Positions 7,293-15,488 of a DNA stretch of 64,000 bases are shown in pieces (position 1 is the first letter of the stretch; every line of letters starts with the position of its first letter). The position numbers were made by a program, and so were the translations under genes. Below the pieces are notes generated by a model. It was given only the letters and a program-made list of their open reading frames with translations, was not told where the DNA came from and did no database searches. The stretch is from Methylobacterium currus (GTDB lineage: Bacteria > Pseudomonadota > Alphaproteobacteria > Rhizobiales > Beijerinckiaceae), in assembly GCF_003058325.1 (NCBI RefSeq), contig NZ_CP028843.1, positions 5,573,001 to 5,637,000 on the forward strand. Reading direction: 5' to 3'.

Positions 7293-9581
7293 TCAGCGCT
7301 GCTGTGGCTGCTGGGCCTGCTGCTGGATCAGCGGGGTGATGCGCCGCACCGTCACCCGGCGGTTCTCCCGCGAGGCGCCTTGCGTGTTCACCTTCAGGTA
7401 CTGCTCGCCGTAGCCCTGGGTGGTCAGGTTCTCGGGCGGCACCTTGAAGTCGCGGGTCAGTACCTCGGCCACCGACTGGGCACGCCGGTCGGAGAGCGAG
7501 AGGTTGTCGACGTCATTGCCGACCGCGTCGGTATAGCCCTCGATCAGGAAGACCTCCTGCGGGTTGCCCTGGACCGCCTGGTTGATCGCCGCCGCGATGG
7601 TGGCGAGGCGGCGGGCCTGATCGGGAGTGACCTGCCACGACCCGGTGTCGAACGTGATGGTGTCGATGTCGACGCTGCGCATCCGGGCGCGCAGGGTCGG
7701 GCTGTAGCGCACCTGGTCGAGGGTATAGCGCCGCTCGACCGGCGTGACCGGCGGGGCCGTCAGCGCCTCGTAGATCGCGCCCTCGTCGGCCGTCTCCGCC
7801 TCGACCACGTAGCGGTCGCGGGGGATGCGGATCTCGGGCGGCGGCAGCACGACCACGTCCTGCTCGATCGACCGCGGCGGGCCCGCATAGGAATTGTCGA
7901 TCAGCACCACCTCGCGCCCGTCCGGGCCCCGGCGGTAGCGCCGCAGCAGCCGGCCGTCGTCGTCCACCACCGTGAAGACCTGGTAGCCGCCGGGGCGGTC
8001 GATGATCGTCACCGTGTCGCGGCCGCGGCGCTCGATGCGGGCGTCGCGGTCGAGCAGGCGGAAGCGCTCGGTCTCGTCGTGGCGCAGGAAGTAGCGGTCG
8101 TCGTCGCGCACGATCACGCGGCCGGGCTCGCGGATGATCACGCGGCCGTTCTCGTTATACTCACGCCGGGCGCGGCGGACGTCATCGTAGCTGCGCACGT
8201 CGATGTCGCCGCGGCGGAAGCCGCCCGGGACGTAATCGGGCGCGTCGCGGCGATAGCCGCCGGGCAGGTCGCCGCGGTCGTCGAAGCCGCGGCGGTCGCC
8301 GTCACGGCGATCAAGATCGCGGCCGTCCCGCCGGTCGAAGTCGCGGCGATCCTGATCGCGCGGATCGCGCCGGTCGAATCCGCGATCGTCGCGGCCGTCG
8401 GGCGGCGCGCCGGCTCCGCCGGGCACGAAGGGACGGCCCGGCACGCCGGGCTGCTGATTCGGAGGGAGCGGCGCACCGTTCGGGCCGGCGCCGGGCGCAT
8501 CCGGCCGGCCCGGTCCGCGGCCGGCAGCGCCGGGCGGCGTCTCGCCGGGGGCCGGGCGGTTCGGCTCGGTCTGACCGGGGATTCCGGCCGGCGGAGTCGG
8601 CCGGCCCGGGGCCTGTCCGGGTGCGGGGGGCTGTCCGGGTGCGGGGGCTTGACCGGGTGCGGGGGCTTGACCGGGAGCGGGGGCTTGACCGGGAGCGGGG
8701 GCTTGGCCGGCAGGAGCCGGCGGCTGGCCGGGACCGCGCGGGGCCTGGCTGCCCGGCGCATCGGGTCCGCGTCGCTCGCCGCGGGGCTCGGGCCGTTCGT
8801 CGCGGCGATCCTGCGGGTCGCGGCGATCCTGCGGACGGTCCTGGCCGGGCTGACGATCCGCGGGCTGCCGGTCCGGTCGCGCATCCGGCGCCGGGCGCTC
8901 CCGCTGGTCGGGACGCGCGGCGGGGCCGCGATCCTGCGGTGAGGCCGGCGGACGGCCAGGCTCCTCGCCGCGCGGGCCGCGCGGTTCCTGCCGCTCCGGA
9001 CGGTCGGGACGGTCCGGTCGCTCCTGGCGATCCGGACGGCCCTGCGGCCCGCGCTCCTGAGGCTCGGGCCGCTCCCGCTGCTGGGGTTCGGGCCGCTCGC
9101 GTTGCGGCGTCGGGCGCTCGCGCGGCTCCTGCCTCTCGGGACGGTCGCGCGGCGGCTCGGGCCGCTCCTGCCGCGGTTCGGGGCGTTCCTGCCGCGGCTC
9201 CGGCCGCTCGCGGGGCTCGGGCCGGGGCGCCGGCCGCTCCTGCCGGGGTTCGGGCCGCTCCTGCCGCGGCTCGGGGCGCTCGCGCGGCTCCGGTCGCTCG
9301 GCTGGGCCCCGCTCCGGGCGCGGGCCGCCCGGGCCCCCACCCGGGCCGCCGGGTCCGCCCGGTCCGCCATGTCCGCGCTCGCTGGGCCCCCCGGGTCCGC
9401 CCGGACCACCGGGCCCTCCGGGCCCGCCCCGCTCTCCCGGCCCGCCCTGGGCCATCCGGATCGCGTCGTCGCCTCGCGCCGGCAATTGGCTGGCAAGGAC
9501 TTGGCTCGCGAGAAGGGGCTGGAGCAGCAGCGCCGGCAGGATCGTGCCGGTCAGCAGCAGCGCGCGGGCAGGGCGCATCAA
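7293..9581 (-). CDS. OmpA-family protein with very long Pro/Arg/Gly-rich low-complexity region
   Basis: The protein has 762 residues. An N-terminal signal sequence covers about residues 1-31. A long unstructured region to about residue 440 follows: Gly-Gly-Pro triplets first, then many variants of PERPEPRQ, then tandem APAPGQ hexapeptides (18-bp DNA period), then Asp/Arg-rich segments. The middle is acidic and basic in alternation. The last ~115 residues are an OmpA peptidoglycan-binding domain (FDTGSWQVTPDQARRLATIA, IEGYTDAVGND, LSDRRAQSVAEVL, ENRRVTVRR). It is probably secreted and anchored to peptidoglycan or the outer membrane. The low-complexity half may span the periplasm or extend outwards. 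Its length is likely variable between strains because of the repeats. Confidence 0.85.
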   Translation of the reverse strand: MMRPARALLLTGTILPALLLQPLLASQVLASQLPARGDDAIRMAQGGPGERGGPGGPGGPGGPGGPSERGHGGPGGPGGPGGGPGGPRPERGPAERPEPRERPEPRQERPEPRQERPAPRPEPRERPEPRQERPEPRQERPEPPRDRPERQEPRERPTPQRERPEPQQRERPEPQERGPQGRPDRQERPDRPDRPERQEPRGPRGEEPGRPPASPQDRGPAARPDQRERPAPDARPDRQPADRQPGQDRPQDRRDPQDRRDERPEPRGERRGPDAPGSQAPRGPGQPPAPAGQAPAPGQAPAPGQAPAPGQAPAPGQPPAPGQAPGRPTPPAGIPGQTEPNRPAPGETPPGAAGRGPGRPDAPGAGPNGAPLPPNQQPGVPGRPFVPGGAGAPPDGRDDRGFDRRDPRDQDRRDFDRRDGRDLDRRDGDRRGFDDRGDLPGGYRRDAPDYVPGGFRRGDIDVRSYDDVRRARREYNENGRVIIREPGRVIVRDDDRYFLRHDETERFRLLDRDARIERRGRDTVTIIDRPGGYQVFTVVDDDGRLLRRYRRGPDGREVVLIDNSYAGPPRSIEQDVVVLPPPEIRIPRDRYVVEAETADEGAIYEALTAPPVTPVERRYTLDQVRYSPTLRARMRSVDIDTITFDTGSWQVTPDQARRLATIAAAINQAVQGNPQEVFLIEGYTDAVGNDVDNLSLSDRRAQSVAEVLTRDFKVPPENLTTQGYGEQYLKVNTQGASRENRRVTVRRITPLIQQQAQQPQQR

Positions 9582-9683
9582 GGGAAAACCTTTCGTCCGT
9601 CGTCGGTCCCTTCGAACACGGTGACGGCGAGATGGTTCCCTCTGGTCAAGTGGCCCGCAGCGCTCGCATCGGGCCGGGCGGCG

Positions 9684-10712
9684 TCAGGGCGTGGCGACCG
9701 GAACGGCCCCCGGTGTCTGGACGGTCGCGGCGGCCTGCGGGCCGTCCGCCTTCGCGGTGAGCGGCACCGGGATCAGGTTGGGGGCGATGATCCGCACCGC
9801 CGGCCGCTCCTCGGGGCCGGCCGGCCGGGCCGCCTCGGCGGCCTCGGCGCTGCCGTCCTCGACCCGCGTCGCGGCGGTGGCGGCCAGGGTTGCCGCGGCC
9901 CGGTCGGCGCGGCCGACCAGGGTCAGGCGCACCTTCGGCCGCGACATCGCCTCGGCCTGGGCCGGGGTGACGAAGATGTCGCCCTTGTGGCGCACCAGCA
10001 TGCTCTCGGCCTTGACCAGGGCCTGCGCCCAGGTCTGCGTGCCTTTGCAGGAGCAGTTCGGCACGAAGGCCTTCTGGAACTTGAAGGCGTTCGGCAGGGC
10101 CGAGTAGGCGCGGCGGGTCTGGATCGCGGCCGCCTGGGTCAGGCCGCTATCGGTCGGCGGCATCGAGTAGGCGGCGGCCTCGGCCCCCGGGCAGAGCGCC
10201 TGGCACATCTCGTCGGCGCCCTCCCGCCCGTCGGGCAGGTTCGGCATCGGGAAATAGGCCCCGTCGCACATCCGCACGCAGATCACCTGCGAGCCGCCGC
10301 GCCCGAACCCGTCTGCGGGTTTCGACTGGAGGGCGGCGGCGCTCGGCAGGCCGGTGCAGGCGTCCTTCACGGCGGCGATCAGCTGCTCCCGGCGGGCATT
10401 CGAGACCTCGCGGGCGCCGGCACCGTAGCCGGCATTGAGGGCGCGGATGCGCTGCTCGACCTGGGCGCATTGCGGCGGCCGCATGTCGAAGAACAGGAAG
10501 CGCCCGCCCTCGCAGCCGATCGACTGGCGATAGGCCACGAGCTGCTGGATCTCCTCGATCTGGCCGCGATTCGATTCACGCTGGAGGCCGGCGAGCTCGG
10601 CGCGGAAGCGCTGGCAGGCGGCCGCGTTGGGCTCGGCCAGGGCAGCCTGGCACAAGGACAGGATCGCAAGGACACCGGCGATGAGCCGGACCGTGAGGCG
10701 AAGCAGCGGCAT
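9684..10712 (-). CDS. DUF2865-family exported protein
   Basis: The protein has 342 residues with a signal peptide over about residues 1-26 (cleavage after AALA). It has a Cys-rich central region with DMRPPQC, VICVRMCDGAYFPMP, MCQALCPGAEAAAY and PNCSCKGTQTW, which match the DUF2865 family of alphaproteobacteria. The C-terminal ~70 residues are Ala/Pro-rich and low in complexity. The function is unknown. Conserved paired cysteines suggest disulfides in the periplasm. It lies upstream of the OmpA-like gene on the same strand, so a shared envelope role is possible. Confidence 0.8.
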   Translation of the reverse strand: MPLLRLTVRLIAGVLAILSLCQAALAEPNAAACQRFRAELAGLQRESNRGQIEEIQQLVAYRQSIGCEGGRFLFFDMRPPQCAQVEQRIRALNAGYGAGAREVSNARREQLIAAVKDACTGLPSAAALQSKPADGFGRGGSQVICVRMCDGAYFPMPNLPDGREGADEMCQALCPGAEAAAYSMPPTDSGLTQAAAIQTRRAYSALPNAFKFQKAFVPNCSCKGTQTWAQALVKAESMLVRHKGDIFVTPAQAEAMSRPKVRLTLVGRADRAAATLAATAATRVEDGSAEAAEAARPAGPEERPAVRIIAPNLIPVPLTAKADGPQAAATVQTPGAVPVATP

Positions 10713-10898
10713 GGCGTTCGGGGACCGGCCGTGATGCGAGGACGATCCGCCCCGGGGGAGGGCGGCGGACGAGAACGGGCCGCCCCGCGGGCGGGGACGC
10801 CAAGCGTGGCGGGGCGGGACGGCATCGTTCTAGCCGCCCTCGTCGCCGCGCGACAGCCTCCCTAGATACGTTAAGCTTCTTTGGGAAAGGTTGATGCG

Positions 10899-11441
10899 AT
10901 GGTGTGGCGGCGGGGTCTCACGGCTCTCTGCGGGGTGGCCTGTCTCGGGCTGGCCGTGGGTCTCGGGCTCTTCACGAGCGTGGCGCTCGCGCAGGAGCCG
11001 GACCGGATCTTCGACAAGTCAACGGTCTGGCGGCCGTTGACGCCCAACGACAAGCTGGTGGTCTACGGCATCGACGATCCGGACGTGGACGGTGTCGCCT
11101 GCCACTACACCCAGCCGGAGAAGGGCGGCATCAAGGGGACGCTCGGCCTCGCCGAGGAGGTCTCCGACATCTCGCTCTCCTGCCGCCAGGTCGGGCCGGT
11201 CAAGTTCAAGAACAGCAAGGCCAAGATGAAGCAGGGAGAGGTGGTCTTCAGTGAGCGCCGCTCGCTGATCTTCAAGAGCATGCAGATCGTTCGCGGCTGC
11301 GACGCCAAGCGCAACACCCTGATCTATATGGTCTACTCGGACAAGGTCGTGCAGGGCTCGCCGAAGAACTCGACCTCGACGGTGCCGTTGATGCCGTGGG
11401 GGACCGAACCGCCGCCGAAATGCGGCGATTTCTTCAGCTGA
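10899..11441 (+). CDS. creA: CreA-family exported protein
   Basis: The protein has 180 residues from the ATG at 10899. GGAAAGG eight bases upstream supports this start over the in-frame TTG at 10881. Residues 1-31 form a signal peptide ending in VALA. The mature part has the CreA pattern: IFDKSTVWRPLTPNDKLVVYGIDDPDVDGVACHYT, several conserved Cys residues, and the SLIFKSMQIVRGCD segment. CreA is a conserved periplasmic protein of unknown function in Proteobacteria. The gene stands alone and is followed by an intrinsic terminator. Confidence 0.87.
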   Translation: MVWRRGLTALCGVACLGLAVGLGLFTSVALAQEPDRIFDKSTVWRPLTPNDKLVVYGIDDPDVDGVACHYTQPEKGGIKGTLGLAEEVSDISLSCRQVGPVKFKNSKAKMKQGEVVFSERRSLIFKSMQIVRGCDAKRNTLIYMVYSDKVVQGSPKNSTSTVPLMPWGTEPPPKCGDFFS

Positions 11442-11478
11442 GCTTTTTGCTCCTCCGATATCGGCTGATTCGCGTCCC

Positions 11479-11504
11479 GGCCCGCGCTTGCGCGGGCCTT
11501 TTTT
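11479..11504 (+). terminator. Intrinsic terminator after creA
   Basis: The hairpin GGCCCGCGC-TT-GCGCGGGCC is followed directly by six T residues. This is the clearest rho-independent terminator in the window. Confidence 0.88.
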
Positions 11505-11632
11505 GTCTTCGCCGAGCCGTCCGCCCTGGAGGCGGGGACGCTGCCGCGCCTGTACCCCGCCAGCCCACCTCCCGCCGAAATCCGGCCGGTTCGGAGCGGC
11601 ATTAACGATCCGGTAACCACGCTGCGCGCTTC

Positions 11633-12469
11633 ATGGCTTTCGGTAACAACTCGTCAACCGCCGTGACCAGCATCAGCCTCACACGCCCCTCCCTCCCGCT
11701 GCGCGGCCGCTCCTTCCGGGCGCTCGTGCTCGCGCCGGAGACGCCGCTCGGCGACTGGTTCTCGCACCTGGATGCCCTGGTGCAGCGCTCGCCGACGCTC
11801 TTCTCCGAGCGTGCCGTGATCCTGGACGTCTCGGGCCTGGCCAAGGATTCCCTCCGGGGGGATGCGGCCGGACCTGAGGCGGCCGAGCCCGCCGAGGACG
11901 CCACGCATGACGCGGCGGCGACGCCGGACATCGCCGGCCTCGTCGACGAGCTCAAGCAGCGCGGCATCCGCATCATGGGCGTCGAGAAGGCCGAGCCGGC
12001 CTGGCTCGGCCCGGCGCTCCCGCCGCTCCTCAGCGGCGGCCGCCCGGCAGCGATGGCGGAGCCGGAGGCCAAGGCCCTCGAGGCCAAGGCCCCTGACGCC
12101 AAGCCGCCGGAACCCGTCAAGCCGCCGGAGCCGCGCAAGCCGAACTCCCTCGTGCTCGAGAGCCCGCTTCGCTCCGGCCAGTCGGTCTATCACCCGGAGG
12201 GTGACGTGACCGTGATGGGCTCGGTGGCCTCCGGCGCCGAGATCCTGGCCGGCGGCTCGATCCACGTCTACGGGGCCCTGCGCGGCCGCGCCATCGCGGG
12301 TGCGGGCGGCAATCCCCGGGCCCGGATCTGCTGCCGCAAGTTCGAGCCTGAGCTGATCGGCATCGACGGTCTCTTCCGCACCGCCGACACCACAGACCCG
12401 AAGCTGCGCAAGAAGGCGGTCCAGGTCTGGCTCGACGGGGAAACCCTCCGCATCGCCGCCCTCGACTGA
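11633..12469 (+). CDS. minC: Septum site-determining protein MinC
   Basis: The protein has 278 residues. The N-terminal domain (about residues 15-110) is the FtsZ-antagonising MinC_N fold. A Pro/Ala/Lys-rich linker follows (residues about 140-175). The C-terminal beta-helix domain (about 180-278) has the family sequence GDVTVMGSVASGAEILAGGSIHVYGALRGRA and GNPRARI. MinC blocks Z-ring assembly at the poles when recruited to the membrane by MinD. It is the first gene of minCDE, 150 bp ahead of minD. The linker is longer than in E. coli MinC. Confidence 0.92.
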   Translation: MAFGNNSSTAVTSISLTRPSLPLRGRSFRALVLAPETPLGDWFSHLDALVQRSPTLFSERAVILDVSGLAKDSLRGDAAGPEAAEPAEDATHDAAATPDIAGLVDELKQRGIRIMGVEKAEPAWLGPALPPLLSGGRPAAMAEPEAKALEAKAPDAKPPEPVKPPEPRKPNSLVLESPLRSGQSVYHPEGDVTVMGSVASGAEILAGGSIHVYGALRGRAIAGAGGNPRARICCRKFEPELIGIDGLFRTADTTDPKLRKKAVQVWLDGETLRIAALD

Positions 12470-12619
12470 CCACCGCGACAGGACGGCCGGACAGGCTTTC
12501 GCGGGCGCCTCGCGCGCCCCGCCCCGCCCGGCGAGACACTCGAACAACCCCGTGAGCGCGCGACCCGGACGTCGATCCGGTCGCCGCATCATCCCGATTG
12601 CTCGGGGGGAGCACTTTCC

Positions 12620-13435
12620 ATGGCCAAGATCATAGTGGTGACGTCCGGCAAGGGAGGGGTGGGCAAGACCACCACGACGGCGGCGCTCGGTGCCGCCCTC
12701 GCCCAGGCCGGGCAGAATGTCTGCGTGGTCGATTTCGATGTCGGCCTGCGCAACCTCGACCTCATCATGGGCGCCGAGCGCAGGGTCGTCTACGACCTCA
12801 TCAACGTCGTCCAGGGCGACGCCAAGCTCACCCAGGCGCTCATCCGCGACAAGCGCCTCGACACCCTGTCGCTGCTGCCCGCCTCGCAGACCCGCGACAA
12901 GGACGCGCTGACCGACGAGGGCGTCGCCCGCGTGATCGGGGAGCTTCGCGAGAAGTTCGACTGGGTGATCTGCGACAGCCCGGCCGGCATCGAGCGCGGC
13001 GCGACGCTGGCGATGCGCCACGCCGACATCGCCGTGGTGGTGACGAATCCCGAGGTCTCCTCGGTGCGCGACTCCGACCGCATCATCGGGCTCCTCGATT
13101 CCAAGACCGAGCGCGCGAAGAACGGCGAGCGGCTGGAGAAGCACCTGATCCTGACCCGCTACGACCCTGGCCGGGCCGAGCGCGGCGAGATGCTGAAGAT
13201 CGACGACGTGCTGGAGATCCTGTCGATCCCGCTCCTGGCGGTGGTGCCGGAGAGCGAGGAGGTGCTGAAGGCCTCGAACCTCGGCAGCCCGGTGACGCTC
13301 AACGCGCCCCAGAGCGCCCCGGCCCGCGCCTATGCCGATGCGGTGCGCCGCCTGAAGGGCGAGACGGTCGAGATGATCGTACCGTCCGAGAAGCGGTCGA
13401 TCCTGGGCAAGCTTTTCCCCCGGAGGGCGGCATGA
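12620..13435 (+). CDS. minD: Septum site-determining ATPase MinD
   Basis: The protein has 271 residues, the normal length. The deviant Walker A motif GKGGVGKTT is at residues 10-18, [14 protein letters not shown] gives the switch region, and ICDSPAGIE is the Walker B region. The C-terminal amphipathic helix (ILGKLFPRR) binds membrane. MinD dimerises with ATP on the membrane, carries MinC and is released by MinE, which produces pole-to-pole oscillation. The stop codon overlaps the minE start (ATGA), so the two are translationally coupled. Confidence 0.96.
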   Translation: MAKIIVVTSGKGGVGKTTTTAALGAALAQAGQNVCVVDFDVGLRNLDLIMGAERRVVYDLINVVQGDAKLTQALIRDKRLDTLSLLPASQTRDKDALTDEGVARVIGELREKFDWVICDSPAGIERGATLAMRHADIAVVVTNPEVSSVRDSDRIIGLLDSKTERAKNGERLEKHLILTRYDPGRAERGEMLKIDDVLEILSIPLLAVVPESEEVLKASNLGSPVTLNAPQSAPARAYADAVRRLKGETVEMIVPSEKRSILGKLFPRRAA

Positions 13436-13692
13436 ACCTGCTGAGCTTCCTGTCGCGGCGCGGGACGGCGCCGGTAGCGCGCGAGCGGCTTCAGATCCTG
13501 CTGGCGCACGAGCGCACCGCGTTCGGCCGCTCGGACCTGGTGGCGGTGCTGCGCGAGGAAATCCTGGCGGTGATCGCCAAGCACGTCGCCATCGACCAGG
13601 AGAAGGTGAAGATCACCATGGAGCGGGGCGACGCCGTCTCGACCCTGGAGATCGACGTCGAGCTGCCGAAGGCCGTCCACCGGGCGGCCTGA
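13432..13692 (+). CDS. minE: Cell division topological specificity factor MinE
   Basis: The protein has 86 residues from the ATG at 13432, which overlaps the minD stop by four bases. The N-terminal part ([28 protein letters not shown]) holds the membrane-targeting and MinD-stimulating segment. The C-terminal part is the topological specificity domain with the [20 protein letters not shown] beta-strand region. MinE activates MinD ATPase and confines MinC activity to the poles. A CGGAGGG ribosome-binding site lies inside the end of minD. Confidence 0.95.
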   Translation: MNLLSFLSRRGTAPVARERLQILLAHERTAFGRSDLVAVLREEILAVIAKHVAIDQEKVKITMERGDAVSTLEIDVELPKAVHRAA

Positions 13693-13763
13693 TCGCCCCA
13701 AGCCCTTGCGCTCCCGGCCCGGCCGGGCGATTCAATCGCTGACGGGCCGGACGGAGCGAGCTG

Positions 13764-14582
13764 TTGGCGGACGCCTTCCCACTGCACGACAGGCTGGCCC
13801 TGGTCACCGGGGCCGGCGGCGGCATCGGCGCGGCCCTCGCCCTGGGCCTCGCCCGGAAGGGCGCCCGCCTCGTCCTCGTCGACCGCGATCCCGACGGTCT
13901 CGCCCGCAGCGAGGCCGCCGTGCGGGCGCTCGGGCGCGACGTCAGCACGCACGCTGTCGACGTCACGGATGTCGAGCGCATCGCCGCCCTGCCGGAGGCG
14001 GTCGCCGCCCGCCACGGGCCGCTCGATCTCCTCGTCAATAATGCGGGCGTGGCGCTCGCCGGCCGCTTCGCCGATGTCGAGCTCAGCGATTTCGACTGGC
14101 TGATGGACGTCAATTTCCGCGCCGTGGTGCGGATGACCCACGCCTTCCTGCCGATGCTGGAGAGCCGGCCGGCGGCGCAGATCGTCAACCTGTCGAGCCT
14201 CTACGGACTCATCGCCCCGCCCGGCCAGGCAGCCTATGCGGCGAGCAAGTTCGCGGTGCGCGGCTTCTCCGAGGCCCTGCGGCACGAATATGCCGGCACC
14301 AGCCTCGGGGTCAGCGTGGTGCATCCCGGCGGCGTCGCCACGTCGATCGCCCGCAACGCCCGCGTCGGCCCGCGCCTCGACCCGGCCGAGGTCGCCAGCG
14401 GCAAGGCTGCCGTGGAGCGCCACCTGCGCCTGTCGCCCGAGGCGGCGGCCGAGCGCATCCTGCGCGGCATCGCCCGGCGGGAGCCCCGCATCATCGTCGG
14501 CCGCGACGCCGCCCAGGTGGCGCTGATCCAGCGCCTGATGCCCGTGCGCTACTGGTCGCTGATCGCCCGCGCCATGGAGTAG
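13764..14582 (+). CDS. Short-chain dehydrogenase/reductase
   Basis: The protein has 272 residues from a TTG start at 13764, with GGAG eight bases upstream; there is no ATG near the N-terminus. The Rossmann motif TGAGGGIG is near residue 16, NNAG near 90, and the catalytic residues are Ser in VNLSSLYG, Tyr158 and Lys162 (YAASK). This is a classical SDR that oxidises alcohols or reduces ketones with NAD(P). The next gene begins 3 bp after its stop. It is the first of a three-gene operon with an esterase and a Baeyer-Villiger-type monooxygenase, so the substrate is probably a ketone or alcohol in that route. The exact substrate cannot be read from sequence. Confidence 0.88.
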   Translation: MADAFPLHDRLALVTGAGGGIGAALALGLARKGARLVLVDRDPDGLARSEAAVRALGRDVSTHAVDVTDVERIAALPEAVAARHGPLDLLVNNAGVALAGRFADVELSDFDWLMDVNFRAVVRMTHAFLPMLESRPAAQIVNLSSLYGLIAPPGQAAYAASKFAVRGFSEALRHEYAGTSLGVSVVHPGGVATSIARNARVGPRLDPAEVASGKAAVERHLRLSPEAAAERILRGIARREPRIIVGRDAAQVALIQRLMPVRYWSLIARAME

Positions 14583-14585
14583 AGC

Positions 14586-15488
14586 ATGCCGAGCCTGCGC
14601 GCCCACGTCTTCGACTGGATCATCCGCTGGCAGGTGAAGCCGAAGCTCGCCCGCGCCGCCGGCGACGTCGCGGCGGTCCGGCGGATCTTCGACCAGGCGA
14701 GCTTCCCCGAGCCCCCCGGCATCACCTTCCGCCCGGCCGAGATCGGCGGCATCCCGGGCGAATGGGCCGAGCGTCCGGGGCTGGCGCCGGATGCGCCGCG
14801 CCTGTTCTACCTGCATGGCGGCGGCTTCGTCGGCTGCTCGCCCCGCACCCACCGGCCGCTCACCGGCGCCTTCGCGATGCGGGGCTTCCGGGTGTTCTGC
14901 CCCGATTACCGCCTCGCCCCCGAGCATCCCTTCCCCGCGGCGCTCGACGACGCGACGGCCGCCTGGTCCGCCTTCGCGGCGGCGGGACCGGCCGGTGTTG
15001 CCGGGGATTCGGCCGGCGGCAACCTCTCGCTCGCGTTGATGCTGCGGGCGCGCCGGGACGGCCTGCCGCTGCCCAGCGCCGCGGTTTTGTTCTCGCCCTC
15101 GACCGACATGCTGGGGGAGGGGGCCTCGATGCACGCGAATGCCCGCCGTGACGCGATGTTCGACCCGACGAAGCTGCAGAACCTGGTCGAGGCCTATCTC
15201 GCCGGGCACGATCCCGCCGACCCGCTCGCCTCGCCGCTGCGCGGCGACCTCGCCGGGCTGCCGCCGCTGCTGTTTCATGTCGGGGCCCGGGAGGTCCTGC
15301 GGGACGATTCGGTGCGCTTCGCCGAGAAGGCCCGTGCGGCGGGCGTCTCCGCCGCCGTGACGATCTGGCCGGTGGTGCCGCATGCCTGGCAGCTCGCCCA
15401 GTCGTTCCTGCCGGAAGCGCGCCGCTCCCTCTCCGAGGCCGCGGCGTTCCTGAAGAGCCATGCCAGAACGCCGGAGGTGGTCCGGTGA
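14586..15488 (+). CDS. Alpha/beta hydrolase of the hormone-sensitive-lipase family
   Basis: The protein has 300 residues. The oxyanion motif HGGG is at residues 77-80, the nucleophile Ser142 lies in GDSAGG, and a His near 266 (VVPHAW) completes the likely triad with an Asp in the DPADP or LRDD region. This is the HSL/LipR esterase group, which cleaves short-chain esters and lactone-like products. The end overlaps the next gene by four bases (GTGA), showing tight coupling with the monooxygenase. It would hydrolyse the ester made by that enzyme. Confidence 0.88.
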   Translation: MPSLRAHVFDWIIRWQVKPKLARAAGDVAAVRRIFDQASFPEPPGITFRPAEIGGIPGEWAERPGLAPDAPRLFYLHGGGFVGCSPRTHRPLTGAFAMRGFRVFCPDYRLAPEHPFPAALDDATAAWSAFAAAGPAGVAGDSAGGNLSLALMLRARRDGLPLPSAAVLFSPSTDMLGEGASMHANARRDAMFDPTKLQNLVEAYLAGHDPADPLASPLRGDLAGLPPLLFHVGAREVLRDDSVRFAEKARAAGVSAAVTIWPVVPHAWQLAQSFLPEARRSLSEAAAFLKSHARTPEVVR

